A stretch of 63,340 bases of DNA from Paenibacillus barengoltzii NBRC 101215 (GCF_004000745.1 NZ_BILV01000031.1:1-63340), one strand, 5' to 3'. Shown: positions 45,881 to 55,535, counted from the first letter of the stretch. Notes: generated from the sequence alone by a model not told the origin. Numbers and translations are program-made.

Positions 45881-45948
45881 CAACTGTTCCGTATGACTTG
45901 TAATTGGCTTACTAGTGAAGCTAGCAAGTAATATTTTGCCTAAACCGC

Positions 45949-46323
45949 TTATGCTCTGGACAGCGTATTCGCCGTTACAAACAAATTCCGGGTTTTAAAT
46001 TCGGTCGGGCTTTCTTCCAAAAGAATACGCCGGAGATTACCGGTTGCATTGAGCCAAAAGTGCGGCTCACTCAGTGTATATTGCTTCCGATGAACCCAAG
46101 CCGGGCATTCCACTTGATAATCGTTGCAAAGCTTATGTGTCATGGCCGCCAGGAACGGGAGCATGTGGTCTGGAAAGCCGGGATAAGCTTCCGGTTCCCT
46201 CTGTACCATGCGAATTCTTTGTTCAGGCGTAGCCCGATAAAAAGCATCGAGAAAATTACCGCAATGAATGGCGAATTGGTCGATATCTGCTGCTGCTTCC
46301 CGGGCAATGTCCCACACTGTCAT
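45949..46323 (-). CDS. Partner of the nucleotidyltransferase, unknown family
   Basis: This 124-residue protein has its start at the second in-frame Met (46323), with GAGGG six bases upstream. A Met two codons earlier abuts that site. Helical N-terminus (DIAREAAADIDQFAIHCGNFLDAFYRAT) and a conserved-looking C-terminus (EFKTRNLFVTANTLSRA). It lies 19 bases behind the nucleotidyltransferase-like gene. In similar paired loci this small protein acts as an antitoxin or cofactor, but here that is inference from position. Confidence 0.6.
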   Translation of the reverse strand: MTVWDIAREAAADIDQFAIHCGNFLDAFYRATPEQRIRMVQREPEAYPGFPDHMLPFLAAMTHKLCNDYQVECPAWVHRKQYTLSEPHFWLNATGNLRRILLEESPTEFKTRNLFVTANTLSRA

Positions 46324-46342
46324 GTCCATCCCTCTTTTCCGA

Positions 46343-46852
46343 TTAATGATTTAGTAGTTCTTCCAACAGATAGGCTGTTCTCGGCAACACCCGGTGTTGA
46401 GGATAAAACTGTTCGACTACCGAAAGCGCCTGTTCTGCCGTTCGGATGTTCAAATACCGCAACAGAAAGCGGATATCGTCCACATCCTTGCTTTCATATG
46501 TTCGCGCAGCCAAGCACTTCATGGCCAGCATATATTGTGGCGAGGCAGCGAAAATGTCCAAGTGGCTCAGCCTGCGATAAAGCTGGACATCATGCCGACT
46601 CGAAACAAATCCCTTTACCGCATTGTTTAACCAATCGGCCGGCAAGCGATACTCATCGGCCACATTTTTGATGATCGCATAAAATTCGCGAGTCGGTGCG
46701 AAAATGGCATCGACGTCCTTGGTACTGTCGCGGCTTTGGAGCACTAGACACATCACCGCTCCGCCAAACAAGCAAATTTCGCCGTGTAACTGCTGTTGTT
46801 TTAGTTGTTCATTGACTTTTTCTAAATACCTTAAGATTTCTGCACTGCGCAA
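46343..46852 (-). CDS. Nucleotidyltransferase-like protein (DUF6036/AbiEii type)
   Basis: This 169-residue protein starts at the TTG at 46852, with AAGGAGA upstream. A longer frame to 46915 lacks a ribosome binding site. It has the minimal nucleotidyltransferase core: CLFGGAVMCLVL (GG motif) and RDSTKDVDAIFAP (DxD-type metal residues), then a helical C-terminus. AbiEii and MenT toxins share this fold and add nucleotides to RNA. A small ORF follows 19 bases later. The pair is probably a toxin-antitoxin or abortive infection module in the island. Confidence 0.72.
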   Translation of the reverse strand: MRSAEILRYLEKVNEQLKQQQLHGEICLFGGAVMCLVLQSRDSTKDVDAIFAPTREFYAIIKNVADEYRLPADWLNNAVKGFVSSRHDVQLYRRLSHLDIFAASPQYMLAMKCLAARTYESKDVDDIRFLLRYLNIRTAEQALSVVEQFYPQHRVLPRTAYLLEELLNH

Positions 46853-46989
46853 AACTCCATCTCTCCTTTCATTATAAAAGGGAAATCGCTTTTTCAAAAG
46901 AGACTTTGATGGCATATGGCCGTGGCCGTACGGAACGGCTGAAGCTTGCTTGTCGCATTACGCAAACGACCAAAAAAATAAAAAAAATG

Positions 46990-47010
46990 AAAAACCCGCC
47001 AAACGGCGGG
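46990..47010 (-). terminator. Terminator hairpin, GGCGGG stem
   Basis: CCCGCC (46995-47000) pairs with GGCGGG (47005-47010) and on the minus strand runs into TTTTTCATTTTTTT. It is the second of two hairpins with the same CCCGCC stem downstream of the small-gene cluster. Confidence 0.75.
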
Positions 47011-47182
47011 CTTTCCGATTAAACGTATTATGAATCGATCGAAGTTTTCTTTGAATTTTGCCAATTACGCATTCAGGCATCTGAGTTGTTTGATAAGTTT
47101 CAATCCATGCTTTCGATGGGATAAGTTCAGGTAACCTTTCGTTTGAAATCGGAACAAATCAAGCAGTTCCTCTTCATTACAT

Positions 47183-47209
47183 GAAAATACCCGCCAGAAC
47201 GCTGGCGGG
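47183..47209 (-). terminator. Terminator after the Tad-like cluster
   Basis: CCCGCCAG (47190-47197) pairs with CTGGCGGG (47202-47209), followed by TATTTTC on the minus strand. It lies just after the stop of the last small gene at 47230. The stretch 46853-47229 contains no other gene that I can support. Confidence 0.7.
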
Positions 47210-47229
47210 ATAAGTGAAGAATATACGGG

Positions 47230-47526
47230 CTAAGTCCGTCTGTTAAACGGCGGAAGCTCTTCCATGCTTATGAACATCCCCAGTCCGTCGGAAAGACCGC
47301 AAAGGTACCACGCTTCCCGTTCAGCCGAAGCACGTTCGTTCTTATAATCTTCCCACTCGGACAGAATTTGAAATTGCTCTTTCGACAAATTCTGACAAAG
47401 TTGATCGCGGAGTTCCGCAATCCGTTTATATTCCTCTGTCTGACGATTCTGCTGTGCGAATCGGTAATCCAGAACATCCATACGCTTTTGAAATACCGCC
47501 ATTAGCCAACCCGACAACGTTTCCAC
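47230..47526 (-). CDS. Small helical protein of unknown function
   Basis: This 98-residue protein is nearly all alpha-helical, with charged and Gln-rich stretches (YKRIAELRDQLCQNLSKEQFQIL), the look of small island- or phage-associated proteins. GAAGGAGAGG precedes the start by about 8 bases. The function is unknown. It is the last gene of the minus-strand cluster before the terminator. Confidence 0.55.
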   Translation of the reverse strand: METLSGWLMAVFQKRMDVLDYRFAQQNRQTEEYKRIAELRDQLCQNLSKEQFQILSEWEDYKNERASAEREAWYLCGLSDGLGMFISMEELPPFNRRT

Positions 47527-47609
47527 ACCAACCTCTCCTTCCTGATCATTAGGCTGGTGTCGATCTTAACTCTGACGCGCCATGGTTGGCAAGTCGCTCT
47601 TTTAGAGAT

Positions 47610-47927
47610 TCACTCCCGACTTTCCCGATAACGTTTTTCTTCAACCGCCCAGTCCACTTGTTTCCGATCAAAGTGTTCCACCGTCTTCTCAACTACCCGG
47701 CGTATGCGGCGATCTTGCGGCGGGCCGCCGTCCCAGCCTCGCTCGTAACAAGCTATTCTACTTCGAAATCCGGATGAGCGATCCGGATACACGTCCAACC
47801 GACTTATTCGCCCAAATGCAATCCCGTAAGTGGACGGCTCGTCAAATACTTGTGCCTCCACATAATAGCCGTCCACCTCTCCGACAAATCGTCGTCCCAT
47901 CCAAACGCTTCCCTTTTCACGAAACAT
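47610..47927 (-). CDS. DUF7678-like small protein
   Basis: This 105-residue protein starts at the ATG at 47927 (MFREKGSVWMGRRFVGEV), with AAGGAGGAAA upstream. An earlier Met at 47981 lacks such a site. The FDEPSTYGIAFGRISRLDVY and CYERGWDGGPP motifs resemble DUF7678 proteins common in integrative elements of Firmicutes; the family name is from memory. Role unknown. It belongs to the row of small genes downstream of the large secreted protein. Confidence 0.6.
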   Translation of the reverse strand: MFREKGSVWMGRRFVGEVDGYYVEAQVFDEPSTYGIAFGRISRLDVYPDRSSGFRSRIACYERGWDGGPPQDRRIRRVVEKTVEHFDRKQVDWAVEEKRYRESRE

Positions 47928-47984
47928 CGGTTTCCTCCTTGTACTAATAAGAAATAGACCTGAACCGTTTTTCCTGATCATGAT

Positions 47985-48146
47985 TTAATCAAGACGATAC
48001 GGCTTTACAATCACGTTTCGAATATCTCCTTGGGGTGAACTGAGATACGCATCGCGGCGCGCATCTTCCTTTTTCCCTTCGTAGACATAACAGGATTGAG
48101 TCCCATCCTTCCACTTAATGGTGACCTCCCATTCCTGTTTTTGCAT
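47985..48146 (-). CDS. Small hypothetical protein, 53 residues
   Basis: The ATG at 48146 (MQKQEWEVTIKWKDGTQSCY) has AAGGAGGTG with good spacing, which rules out the longer frame to 48236 that overlaps the preceding large gene. The peptide seems to form a short beta-hairpin-rich domain. Neighbours on both sides are small unknown genes of the same strand. Confidence 0.55.
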   Translation of the reverse strand: MQKQEWEVTIKWKDGTQSCYVYEGKKEDARRDAYLSSPQGDIRNVIVKPYRLD

Positions 48147-48165
48147 CGCAGCACCTCCTTGTCGG

Positions 48166-51100
48166 TTAATGGGTACCACCCGTTCCATAATCGTCATAGG
48201 ATGATAAATTGGCATGATAAAACACCGCGTCGCCATCCTTCAGTTGGAACGTCACGCCGTACGGATCGGTAAAGCTGCGCTGGAAGCCTTCCATTTGCCA
48301 CTGGTTGTTGAGTGGGCCATGAATGTATTGCAGATGCGGGTTGTTCAGGTCCTTGTTACGAATCGTTTCTAGGTTGAAATTTACGATAATATATCCGTCC
48401 CGCAGGAAAATCGAAGACTTGTCGTTCAACCCGTTTTTACGTCCGTACTCAGCCAGATTGAATCCTTTCGGTACGGCATATGCCGCGGCCGGAATACTGT
48501 ACTCGCCGAACCAGTGCTGTACCGAAGCATTCGCGCGCGCTGCGTTGACACCGGATGGTACGTTCATGTTGCCGACAAACGTCCGGAGCTGTGAAGGCAG
48601 CAGCATAATATCGTACCCGCCAACATAGGTTGGCTTTTGAGCGCTTTTCAGATATTGATTGATGAAGGATTGTTTCGTTCCGCTACTGCCGTTTAAAGCC
48701 CACAATGAGCCGGCTGTGTCCATCAACTCCTGCTTGGCTACATTTCGCAACCGGGTATCCAATGTGATATTGCGCCGCTCAACATCCTCGCTCGAACCAA
48801 CCCGGACAAATTTTTTTGTGTCAGAGTGATAGTACAAGTCTACTTCTTGACGTTTCTTTCCTTGCCGGTCTACAAAATAGAACGTCGGCGTAATTCGAAT
48901 CCCGTCGCCTGAGCCGAACATATTTCCTTTCGTCATGACTTCGAACTTTACATGATATCCCGTCTTGACGGCCACATTCTTCTTCCCTGTCTCCGGATGG
49001 CTGCCCTGCCGAACAGGCAGCGTGAACGGCTGCTTATTGCCGCGAGCCGCACCATCTATATCCTTCATCCCGACCCAATAGGCGTTCCCGGTTGGCGTTG
49101 CACTGCCTTTTTGCTTTCGGAATACGGTCTCCCATTGGAAATCAGCGATATCGGTTATGCGGAAATCATACAACCGTCCGATCACTTCTACCGGAACCAC
49201 TTGAGTAGCCACATGATGCGAAAGGTCCAAATTGGCATTCATCTGCGTCGTAAATCCGGAAGGGCAGTTCTCCGCGAAGGTGCGAAACAGCACCTCATAT
49301 TGGCCTTCATCGACCCAAACCGGTAAATAGAACGTCGTCTTGGTCTGGGCCACCGGAATCGATGTCCACGTTTCTTTCGGTATAAAGGTTTTCCGGTCCG
49401 CAGCATACACATCAAACGGGAACCATACCTGCTTGTCCCGCGTATATTTGGCGTAATCCCGATTGCCGTAGCCCTTGATCTCCCGGTGCTGTCCGCTTGT
49501 CGGTACGGTCACCGTAAACGGTCGATCCAAAATAAGCGCGGAACGCCCTGCCGTCGGTTTTGTTTTTTGGTTGTGCGCCTGATCATCCGAAACGGAAGCA
49601 TAGTTCACCACCGGCGTATGCACGGTCACCGGGTTGATGCCTTTGATCGGAAAGCTCTTGTTTTCACCGCCGCCGATTCCTTTGATTAAGGCGTACGAAA
49701 TGTTGCCCGAACTTGGCTGGTTGGCCTTGTTTGTTTTCGATGAATCAATCACATATCCCGATCCGTATAGCACATACTGCCCGATTGTCGTCGGAGCCGG
49801 AATCGCTCCGGGAGTCGGCGCTTTTTCCTCGACGACTCGATTGTCCATAATGGTCCCTCCATTAAAGACGAGTGAATCGTTCTTTACCTTGATTTTTCCG
49901 ACGGCCTCCTCCGCTTCCGACTTCCAATCCTCATTCGGAACGGACGGGCGGCTGCTTCCGCCGGAAATGGTTTCTCCGGGCAGCCTCACATTTGAATAAA
50001 CGGGATCGGTTATATGCGCATTCAACGAAGCGTCGTGTGCTGCGGAAACGGACGGCGGTGTATAACCAGCCGGTTGCAATGTGACCCCACCCGAAGGAAG
50101 CGCATAGTTGGTGAAGTTGGCTTTTTGAATGCTATAAACCTCAAGGCGATCAATCAGCCAGAAGCTGTATTTACGTTGCACCGTGTAATTTTTAGTAACC
50201 GTTTGGGTATCCGAACGGGATACCGTCCTCGTCGTCGGATTCCCGTTCTCATCCGGGGGACCGGATACCTGTTCCGTCCACCGCAACGTGTACGTCTTAC
50301 TCACTTGAATCGGGTACGATTTTGTCCCGATCATTTCCAAGAACGTATTTCGATACAAATACGACTTCGCCAAAGCGTTGACGTACAGACTCTCCGATGT
50401 GGGTATGCCCTTAAGAACATCAAATTTTTCGGCTCCGCGCGCATCGGCCTGAATCACGGCGGACACCTCCGGATCCATCACGCTTGCTTCCTTTGAATCA
50501 CCCGGGGTCGGTCTACCGTCACTTCCCGGTTTGCGTACCGTGTGGTTCGAGGTGGAATCGCTCATATTGCCGTCCACATCTTTCACGACAACCGTTATCT
50601 TTACCGTGACGCTGTTTCCGGAAGTAAACGGGATTTTGATCGGAAGCGTTTTGGTAGCCGATGTACCGGTAAGCGTTCCTGATTTATCGGCCGGTTGCGT
50701 TAGCGCCGCATTCTGAATACTGGTGATTTCATATGACTTTAAGGACTTCGGCGATTTCGCCTCAAAGATAAAATCCCCCTCGACTTCGTTAACCGACCCA
50801 GCAACCTCTGCCGGAGCTTCAATCCGAGAGGTTACGGTAACCAAGGAGGTTGACTCTCTATATTCGGCGACAATATCAGCTCCGCTAATGAATACGCTAA
50901 TGTGCCGGTCAAGCAGATTGTCTTGCCCGATTTCCCGAACATATTGTTTTTTCTCGGGATTATTTTTGGAGACTACATACGATCGGACGATTTCATACGA
51001 TTTCCCGTTCGATTCCAAGGTTTCGGCGAACGTATGCTCAATCTCTTCTCCAGCTAAAAACTCGCCCTTCCGGAACGTGCACGATGGGTCCGTGATGACC

Positions 51101-51702
51101 ATCCCCGCTTCGGTTTTGCAGACGATATCAACCGGAAAGGACGGACTGTCGTAGGTTACGGGAATCCCAAAATAATTGTCCAGATCGTCGGGATGAGCCC
51201 ACGGCTGCGCCTTCTTGATCGCATCTAATGTATAGTAAGGCCCTCCGATCTGAGTTCCGTTCCGGGTAACGGTCATGATCGCATAGAGATAGAGCTGGTC
51301 GTTCTGTTTAATGCCTTCGAGGCCGTTATCGGTTAACGCTTTTGTCACCTTCGCCTCAGGCACTTCGAAGAACGTGGTGACGGGAGTGCCGGGCGCAGGG
51401 TTTGGCGGGTACTGTCCCGTTTGTTCCAACCCTACGACCCTCGCCGATCCCGGGCCGGTCGGGTCACAGTGTTTTCCTTGCGAATCATACGTACACGATG
51501 GCGAACTTTCCCGGCGCACTGTCCAACCGACGGTTTTAAAACGAATTCCGGATGATGCGGTTGTACTGGTAATGTTGAACGTTATTTTTCCTTTACTAAA
51601 TTGAACGTCCGGGACATCTGCATGAGTAATCAAAGGCCAGGAAGACAATAAAAAAGTGCATGCCAGCAGCATGCACAAACCGATTTTTATTCCTCTATTC
51701 AT
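48166..51702 (-). CDS. Large exported protein, 1178 residues
   Basis: The N-terminus is a signal peptide (KIGLCMLLACTFLLSSWPLITHADVPDV). The rest is extracytoplasmic with beta-rich, Thr/Ser/Pro-containing segments, two CxxxC-type pairs near 70-85 (CTYDSQGKHCDP) and 195-208, and an Ig-like stretch near 290-390. I associate this arrangement with DUF5704-type proteins but could not search. No LPXTG anchor or catalytic motif is seen. It follows the Tad-like genes and the stalk-domain protein by 3 bases, so it may be the surface cargo or the tip of the appendage they build. Confidence 0.7.
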   Translation of the reverse strand: MNRGIKIGLCMLLACTFLLSSWPLITHADVPDVQFSKGKITFNITSTTASSGIRFKTVGWTVRRESSPSCTYDSQGKHCDPTGPGSARVVGLEQTGQYPPNPAPGTPVTTFFEVPEAKVTKALTDNGLEGIKQNDQLYLYAIMTVTRNGTQIGGPYYTLDAIKKAQPWAHPDDLDNYFGIPVTYDSPSFPVDIVCKTEAGMVITDPSCTFRKGEFLAGEEIEHTFAETLESNGKSYEIVRSYVVSKNNPEKKQYVREIGQDNLLDRHISVFISGADIVAEYRESTSLVTVTSRIEAPAEVAGSVNEVEGDFIFEAKSPKSLKSYEITSIQNAALTQPADKSGTLTGTSATKTLPIKIPFTSGNSVTVKITVVVKDVDGNMSDSTSNHTVRKPGSDGRPTPGDSKEASVMDPEVSAVIQADARGAEKFDVLKGIPTSESLYVNALAKSYLYRNTFLEMIGTKSYPIQVSKTYTLRWTEQVSGPPDENGNPTTRTVSRSDTQTVTKNYTVQRKYSFWLIDRLEVYSIQKANFTNYALPSGGVTLQPAGYTPPSVSAAHDASLNAHITDPVYSNVRLPGETISGGSSRPSVPNEDWKSEAEEAVGKIKVKNDSLVFNGGTIMDNRVVEEKAPTPGAIPAPTTIGQYVLYGSGYVIDSSKTNKANQPSSGNISYALIKGIGGGENKSFPIKGINPVTVHTPVVNYASVSDDQAHNQKTKPTAGRSALILDRPFTVTVPTSGQHREIKGYGNRDYAKYTRDKQVWFPFDVYAADRKTFIPKETWTSIPVAQTKTTFYLPVWVDEGQYEVLFRTFAENCPSGFTTQMNANLDLSHHVATQVVPVEVIGRLYDFRITDIADFQWETVFRKQKGSATPTGNAYWVGMKDIDGAARGNKQPFTLPVRQGSHPETGKKNVAVKTGYHVKFEVMTKGNMFGSGDGIRITPTFYFVDRQGKKRQEVDLYYHSDTKKFVRVGSSEDVERRNITLDTRLRNVAKQELMDTAGSLWALNGSSGTKQSFINQYLKSAQKPTYVGGYDIMLLPSQLRTFVGNMNVPSGVNAARANASVQHWFGEYSIPAAAYAVPKGFNLAEYGRKNGLNDKSSIFLRDGYIIVNFNLETIRNKDLNNPHLQYIHGPLNNQWQMEGFQRSFTDPYGVTFQLKDGDAVFYHANLSSYDDYGTGGTH

Positions 51703-51705
51703 CTG

Positions 51706-52857
51706 TTACTCAGCCTCTCGAATAATATGGTTAAAGAACAAGCTTGCATTCGCACTGACCTTTAACGCCTTCCCCCAGTTCCCGCCAACATTGGTTACCA
51801 AGGCAATATCCGAATAGCCTTCATACCAAACTCCCTTTTTAAAAGGAATATCATTTGAAACCCACGTATCGTTCTCCAGCCTCATCTCCCCTGGGAACCA
51901 CGTATCATAAATAAGTGTTTTATGTTGCTTAAATTGATTGAATTTAACCCTGAACTTGGATCGCACATGGTACCCGCCGAATCCATCCTGATAAATTATG
52001 GACGGTTCCGGATCCAAGTATCCCTCAAGAACGATCTGGTTCTTTTTCACCCAGTCCACGTATTCCTTGGCTGCCTTCAACTTTCCGGTATTGCCGTCCG
52101 ATTGGACTGCGGCCAGCTTTTCGGCCCATGTATCGTCAATTGTACGATAGTCGACATTGAGCCATAACGCCCCGAATGTTTTAAGCCGCCCCATCCAGAT
52201 GTCAATGTTCTCTTTCTTGAACTCCGGCCAGTTCGCATACATATCGGCCGAGACCGACCGTTCCTCGGGATCGGGGTTGGAAAAGGGATATTTCATCTCA
52301 TACATTTCATTGGGCACGTCAGCCAAAATATACGGGTAATCCTGCGAATTTTTCGGCAGGTTGGTGGTGCGAATGAGCCGGCCCCATTCATCGTACTTGG
52401 CACCAGCTTCCTTCTCCTTTGTGGAAATCACAACGGTTGATGTCGCCCCATCCCAATTGACTTCTACACCCAGTACCTCGCTGACAAAGCGCAACGGGAC
52501 AAAGGTTCGGCCACCGCTCATAATCGCCTTCGTATCAAAGGTCACGTCTTCGCCATTAACCGTCGCCTTGTTCTCGCCTATCGTCAGGCGGATACGCTGA
52601 TCCCCCTGTTCAATCGGGACGGTCTTGGTTTGTGGTTCCCAGCCTACCTTCGCTTTCATCTTTTCGGCGACGAAGCGAACCGGAACGAGCGTCCGGTTGT
52701 TCTCATCGGAAAACGCTTGGGCATCGGGGAACCAGATTTTTTCGCCATCCATCACGACACTGACAAACGTCGGCGCTTTGAATGCCGCGCTGGAGTTGCC
52801 TGCTGCTAGGCCGAACAACGTTATAAACGCTAGGCTAATACTTACCCATTTTTTCAT
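51706..52857 (-). CDS. Secreted protein with copper amine oxidase-like stalk domain
   Basis: This 383-residue protein has a signal peptide (residues 1-24, ending SSAAF) and two stalk-domain repeats with NRTLVPVRFVAEKMKAKVGW (about 54-73) and GRTFVPLRFVSEVLGVEVNW (about 115-134). These repeats occur in many secreted Bacillales proteins. The remaining 230 residues are unassigned. It lies 119 bases after the previous gene and just before the large exported protein. GGAG precedes the ATG at 52857. Confidence 0.85.
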   Translation of the reverse strand: MKKWVSISLAFITLFGLAAGNSSAAFKAPTFVSVVMDGEKIWFPDAQAFSDENNRTLVPVRFVAEKMKAKVGWEPQTKTVPIEQGDQRIRLTIGENKATVNGEDVTFDTKAIMSGGRTFVPLRFVSEVLGVEVNWDGATSTVVISTKEKEAGAKYDEWGRLIRTTNLPKNSQDYPYILADVPNEMYEMKYPFSNPDPEERSVSADMYANWPEFKKENIDIWMGRLKTFGALWLNVDYRTIDDTWAEKLAAVQSDGNTGKLKAAKEYVDWVKKNQIVLEGYLDPEPSIIYQDGFGGYHVRSKFRVKFNQFKQHKTLIYDTWFPGEMRLENDTWVSNDIPFKKGVWYEGYSDIALVTNVGGNWGKALKVSANASLFFNHIIREAE

Positions 52858-52975
52858 GTCCGGTTCACTCCTTTATTCGAGAAAAAATGTGAATATTAGG
52901 AAGAAATCGACGTTACGTCTCCATCTTATAATCCCTGTGCCAACCTGTCCACCCTTGGATAAAAATCGTTTGACC

Positions 52976-53956
52976 TCAATGGTTATTGCTGCATTCCAGC
53001 GGCCAATATCCGTTCCGCGCAGCCTCTTTTTCACTCGCAAACGTCTCTTCAACCGGATAAGTGTAGTCGCATGTGTCGCGGTAATACACTTTTCTGCCGT
53101 CTTTCACCGCGCCGATAATCGCCGGCTTTTTCAACACCCGGCTGCCGCCGAGCGCGTAATTGTTGTACGTTTTGCTCCCCATCGGAATCCCTTGCACAAA
53201 CGCCATTACGCCGATATCGTCGATCGTGTTATTCCATTCTTCGGCACTGATCGTCGGCAGCGTAAACGTGTAGGAGATGCCGTAGCGGGAAACGTATTGA
53301 TTATGCCGATTGATTCGGTATGCCAGTTCATTCTGAATGGCGTCCACGATCGTGCTGCGACGCACCTGTTCGAACAATGCCGCATCCCGCAAGAGAGGAA
53401 TCGTGGTCTCCGCCTGTATTTCCGATCGAAATCCTTCCCGCCAAGTCCCGCTTCCGGCTTCGTAGGCAAGGACGTGATCGTCCAACGTAAAGGACAAACT
53501 GTTCCCTTGGCTATCGGCATAAGCATACGGCTTTTTCGCACCCCAGACCGGACGAATTTCCGTTTCTCCGGCCGCATTACGAAACTCTTCCTCCGCATAT
53601 ACCCAGAACCCGTTATAATCCATCACGATGATCGCGGGAATGTAACGGCGAAGAACGCCTTGTGCTACCGTATCTTCGGCAATGCCGAAGTTCATGTACA
53701 GGGTTCGGTAAAACGTATCAATCGCTTCCTCCTTGTTCACCCGTACCTGTTTGACCGATTCATAGCGTGCTTCCTGTTGTTGATCGGCAGTGATCAAAAG
53801 CGCCCGCGCCGCATCATCTACCGCTGTATCCAACGCTGCATCGTACCGCAGTTCGGTGAGCAATACCCGCCGCTGGGTGTCCGTTTCGATACGATTGATC
53901 ACGAAAAACGAAAATAAGATCAGAACACCCACGACCGCCCAATTAATCATCTTCAT
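52976..53956 (-). CDS. Membrane-anchored pilin-like or TadE-like protein
   Basis: This protein has 326 residues from the ATG at 53956 (MKMINWAVVGVLILFSFFVI), with GGAGG 12 bases upstream. Further upstream sequence overlaps the previous gene. One N-terminal membrane helix is followed by an extended acidic helix (ELRYDAALDTAVDDAARALL) and a large external region. The shape resembles TadE/TadF-type minor pilins: a helix stem plus a globular head. The end has two cysteines in RDTCDYTYP and ECSNNH. Confidence 0.6.
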   Translation of the reverse strand: MKMINWAVVGVLILFSFFVINRIETDTQRRVLLTELRYDAALDTAVDDAARALLITADQQQEARYESVKQVRVNKEEAIDTFYRTLYMNFGIAEDTVAQGVLRRYIPAIIVMDYNGFWVYAEEEFRNAAGETEIRPVWGAKKPYAYADSQGNSLSFTLDDHVLAYEAGSGTWREGFRSEIQAETTIPLLRDAALFEQVRRSTIVDAIQNELAYRINRHNQYVSRYGISYTFTLPTISAEEWNNTIDDIGVMAFVQGIPMGSKTYNNYALGGSRVLKKPAIIGAVKDGRKVYYRDTCDYTYPVEETFASEKEAARNGYWPLECSNNH

Positions 53957-54491
53957 TTCGGACAATGCCTCCATACGGAACGAAGATTTTCTCATTCGGA
54001 CTGATCGCATGATTCAAAAAATCATGTAGGATAGTTCCATTCGTCCGGTTCGTGTTTTTTACGACAACGGAGAACGTATCTCCGACATGCAGCCGGTAGC
54101 GGCGTGCCGGATCGTCTTTGCCCTCCGCGCTGTTCGGAAACAGCACCTTCAAGATTTGTGCATTGTAAAATGTGTCGTAATGCACGTCGTATTCGCCACG
54201 GAACGTTTCCGGAAGCGTAGAATCGTCATAAACCGGATTGTACCGCTTTTGTCCGTGCTCCATCTGAACGTCGAAGGTATTTCCCGTCAAATGGATTGCC
54301 TGGATAAAATCGTTGTACATGACTGGGGAAATATAACCTTTGTCCCGGACCGCGTCGACAAACGATGTCGTTGCCCGCAAGACCACCAGTTCGGATACAT
54401 CATCCTGCTGATCAAAAGCGGCGGAAACCGGGAAGATATATAATAGAAGAACTGCGATCAAGACGGCAAACACTTTGAGTAGACTGTTCAT
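53943..54491 (-). CDS. Exported pilin-like protein
   Basis: This 182-residue protein has a signal-like hydrophobic start (KVFAVLIAVLLLYIFPVSAAF) and a mixed alpha/beta body of unknown family. It overlaps the downstream gene by 14 bases and the upstream gene by 4, which is typical of a multi-subunit machine. Proposed minor pilin or assembly factor by context only. Confidence 0.6.
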   Translation of the reverse strand: MNSLLKVFAVLIAVLLLYIFPVSAAFDQQDDVSELVVLRATTSFVDAVRDKGYISPVMYNDFIQAIHLTGNTFDVQMEHGQKRYNPVYDDSTLPETFRGEYDVHYDTFYNAQILKVLFPNSAEGKDDPARRYRLHVGDTFSVVVKNTNRTNGTILHDFLNHAISPNEKIFVPYGGIVRNEDD

Positions 54492-54886
54492 CCTTCACCT
54501 CGCAAAACATAGGCAATTCGCCGCAACTGCCCGTCCGGACCGCGTTCGTACGAGGGTTGATACCGGCTATCCAACCGAATGCTTGATGCTGAGATATCAT
54601 CTCGCTCCATCGTCGTTGCATATAAAACGCCATTCACAACGACTTCCACCCCAGCGTCCCCGATGCGGGCAAGCGATTGCAGTACTTCCGCGCCGGATAC
54701 ACTGCCGTCCCCGGCTATCGGGAAAAACGTTTGGTGAACATTTCGGTCCTGCATTCGCTCTGAAACAACGGCCGCATTCAGCGCGGTCGCCCCATTTTGA
54801 AACAGGAGCAACCCGGCGGTGGCTGCCATCACAAATACAAGACATGCAAAGCTTATATCCATCATGGTTCGTACGGAGTGCCCCAT
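54488..54886 (-). CDS. Small pilin-like membrane protein
   Basis: This protein has 132 residues from the ATG at 54886 (MGHSVRTMMDISFACLVFVM), chosen because AAAGGAGGAC precedes it. The N-terminal membrane helix is followed by a helical stem (NAAVVSERMQDRNV) and a small beta region. The pattern is that of type IV-like pilins. No classical prepilin cleavage motif was clear. Confidence 0.6.
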   Translation of the reverse strand: MGHSVRTMMDISFACLVFVMAATAGLLLFQNGATALNAAVVSERMQDRNVHQTFFPIAGDGSVSGAEVLQSLARIGDAGVEVVVNGVLYATTMERDDISASSIRLDSRYQPSYERGPDGQLRRIAYVLRGEG

Positions 54887-54967
54887 GAGCCGTCCTCCTT
54901 TCCGCAAAGCGAAGCGGACATGCCTTTGCGCTTTCAGGACAAAGACATGCCGTTCGCCGGTCCGTTC

Positions 54968-55447
54968 TTACTGTTGCCGGAAGATGATGCCGCGGATCAC
55001 GTTGCTTTTGTCCTTGATCAATTGGGCCCTAAACTTGCCGCTCGGATTCACGTAGTTGACATTGGATTCATCCATCGTGTGATCAAGCTGACCGGGTGCG
55101 GCCCCTATGACCGTTCCGTAGGTGATGCTATCCATTGACACGCCCGTATTGATGACTTTGCCGTACCATTGGCCGGCCGGATTTTTCCCGGTGATGATTT
55201 GAATACCAAACTGGTCCTCCCCGCTGAACTTGCGAATGGCATTGACGGTTTGGCTGCCGGACAGCACCGTGTTGTCGTAGACGGTAAACTGCATTTGCGA
55301 CAGTTCCGTCTGAAGATTGGAAAAGTTGCTTTGTGCCGTTTTCGTCGAATCCTGCGCGGAAATAAACAGCAGAACGGCCAAGGTGATCAGTGCGACGGCA
55401 AGCAAAATGCCGGCCGCCATGACGATCGCTTTTTGAGCGTTGGACAT
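54968..55447 (-). CDS. Pilin-like protein with N-terminal helix
   Basis: This 159-residue protein begins MSNAQKAIVMAAGILLAVAL, a helix with small residues, then NLQTELSQMQF, then a compact globular part ending in FRQQ. The layout fits a Flp/archaellin-like major or minor pilin. It is the first gene after the platform gene, 88 bases away, with a weak AAAGCCCTTG hairpin between. Not confirmed by family match. Confidence 0.6.
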   Translation of the reverse strand: MSNAQKAIVMAAGILLAVALITLAVLLFISAQDSTKTAQSNFSNLQTELSQMQFTVYDNTVLSGSQTVNAIRKFSGEDQFGIQIITGKNPAGQWYGKVINTGVSMDSITYGTVIGAAPGQLDHTMDESNVNYVNPSGKFRAQLIKDKSNVIRGIIFRQQ

Positions 55448-55535
55448 GGAGTTCCCTCTCCTTCTACATTAAATTGATGAGAATGAAAAAAAAGCCCTTG
55501 CGGTATGCAAGAGCCGGAAACGGCCTTAGAGGCTG

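Noticed and set aside
48952..49326. 124-codon plus-strand ORF within the large exported protein
   Set aside because: Antisense shadow of the 1178-residue gene with no ribosome binding site.
53206..53598. 130-codon minus-strand ORF inside the pilin-like gene
   Set aside because: Out-of-frame shadow with atypical Arg/Ser-rich composition and no start signal.
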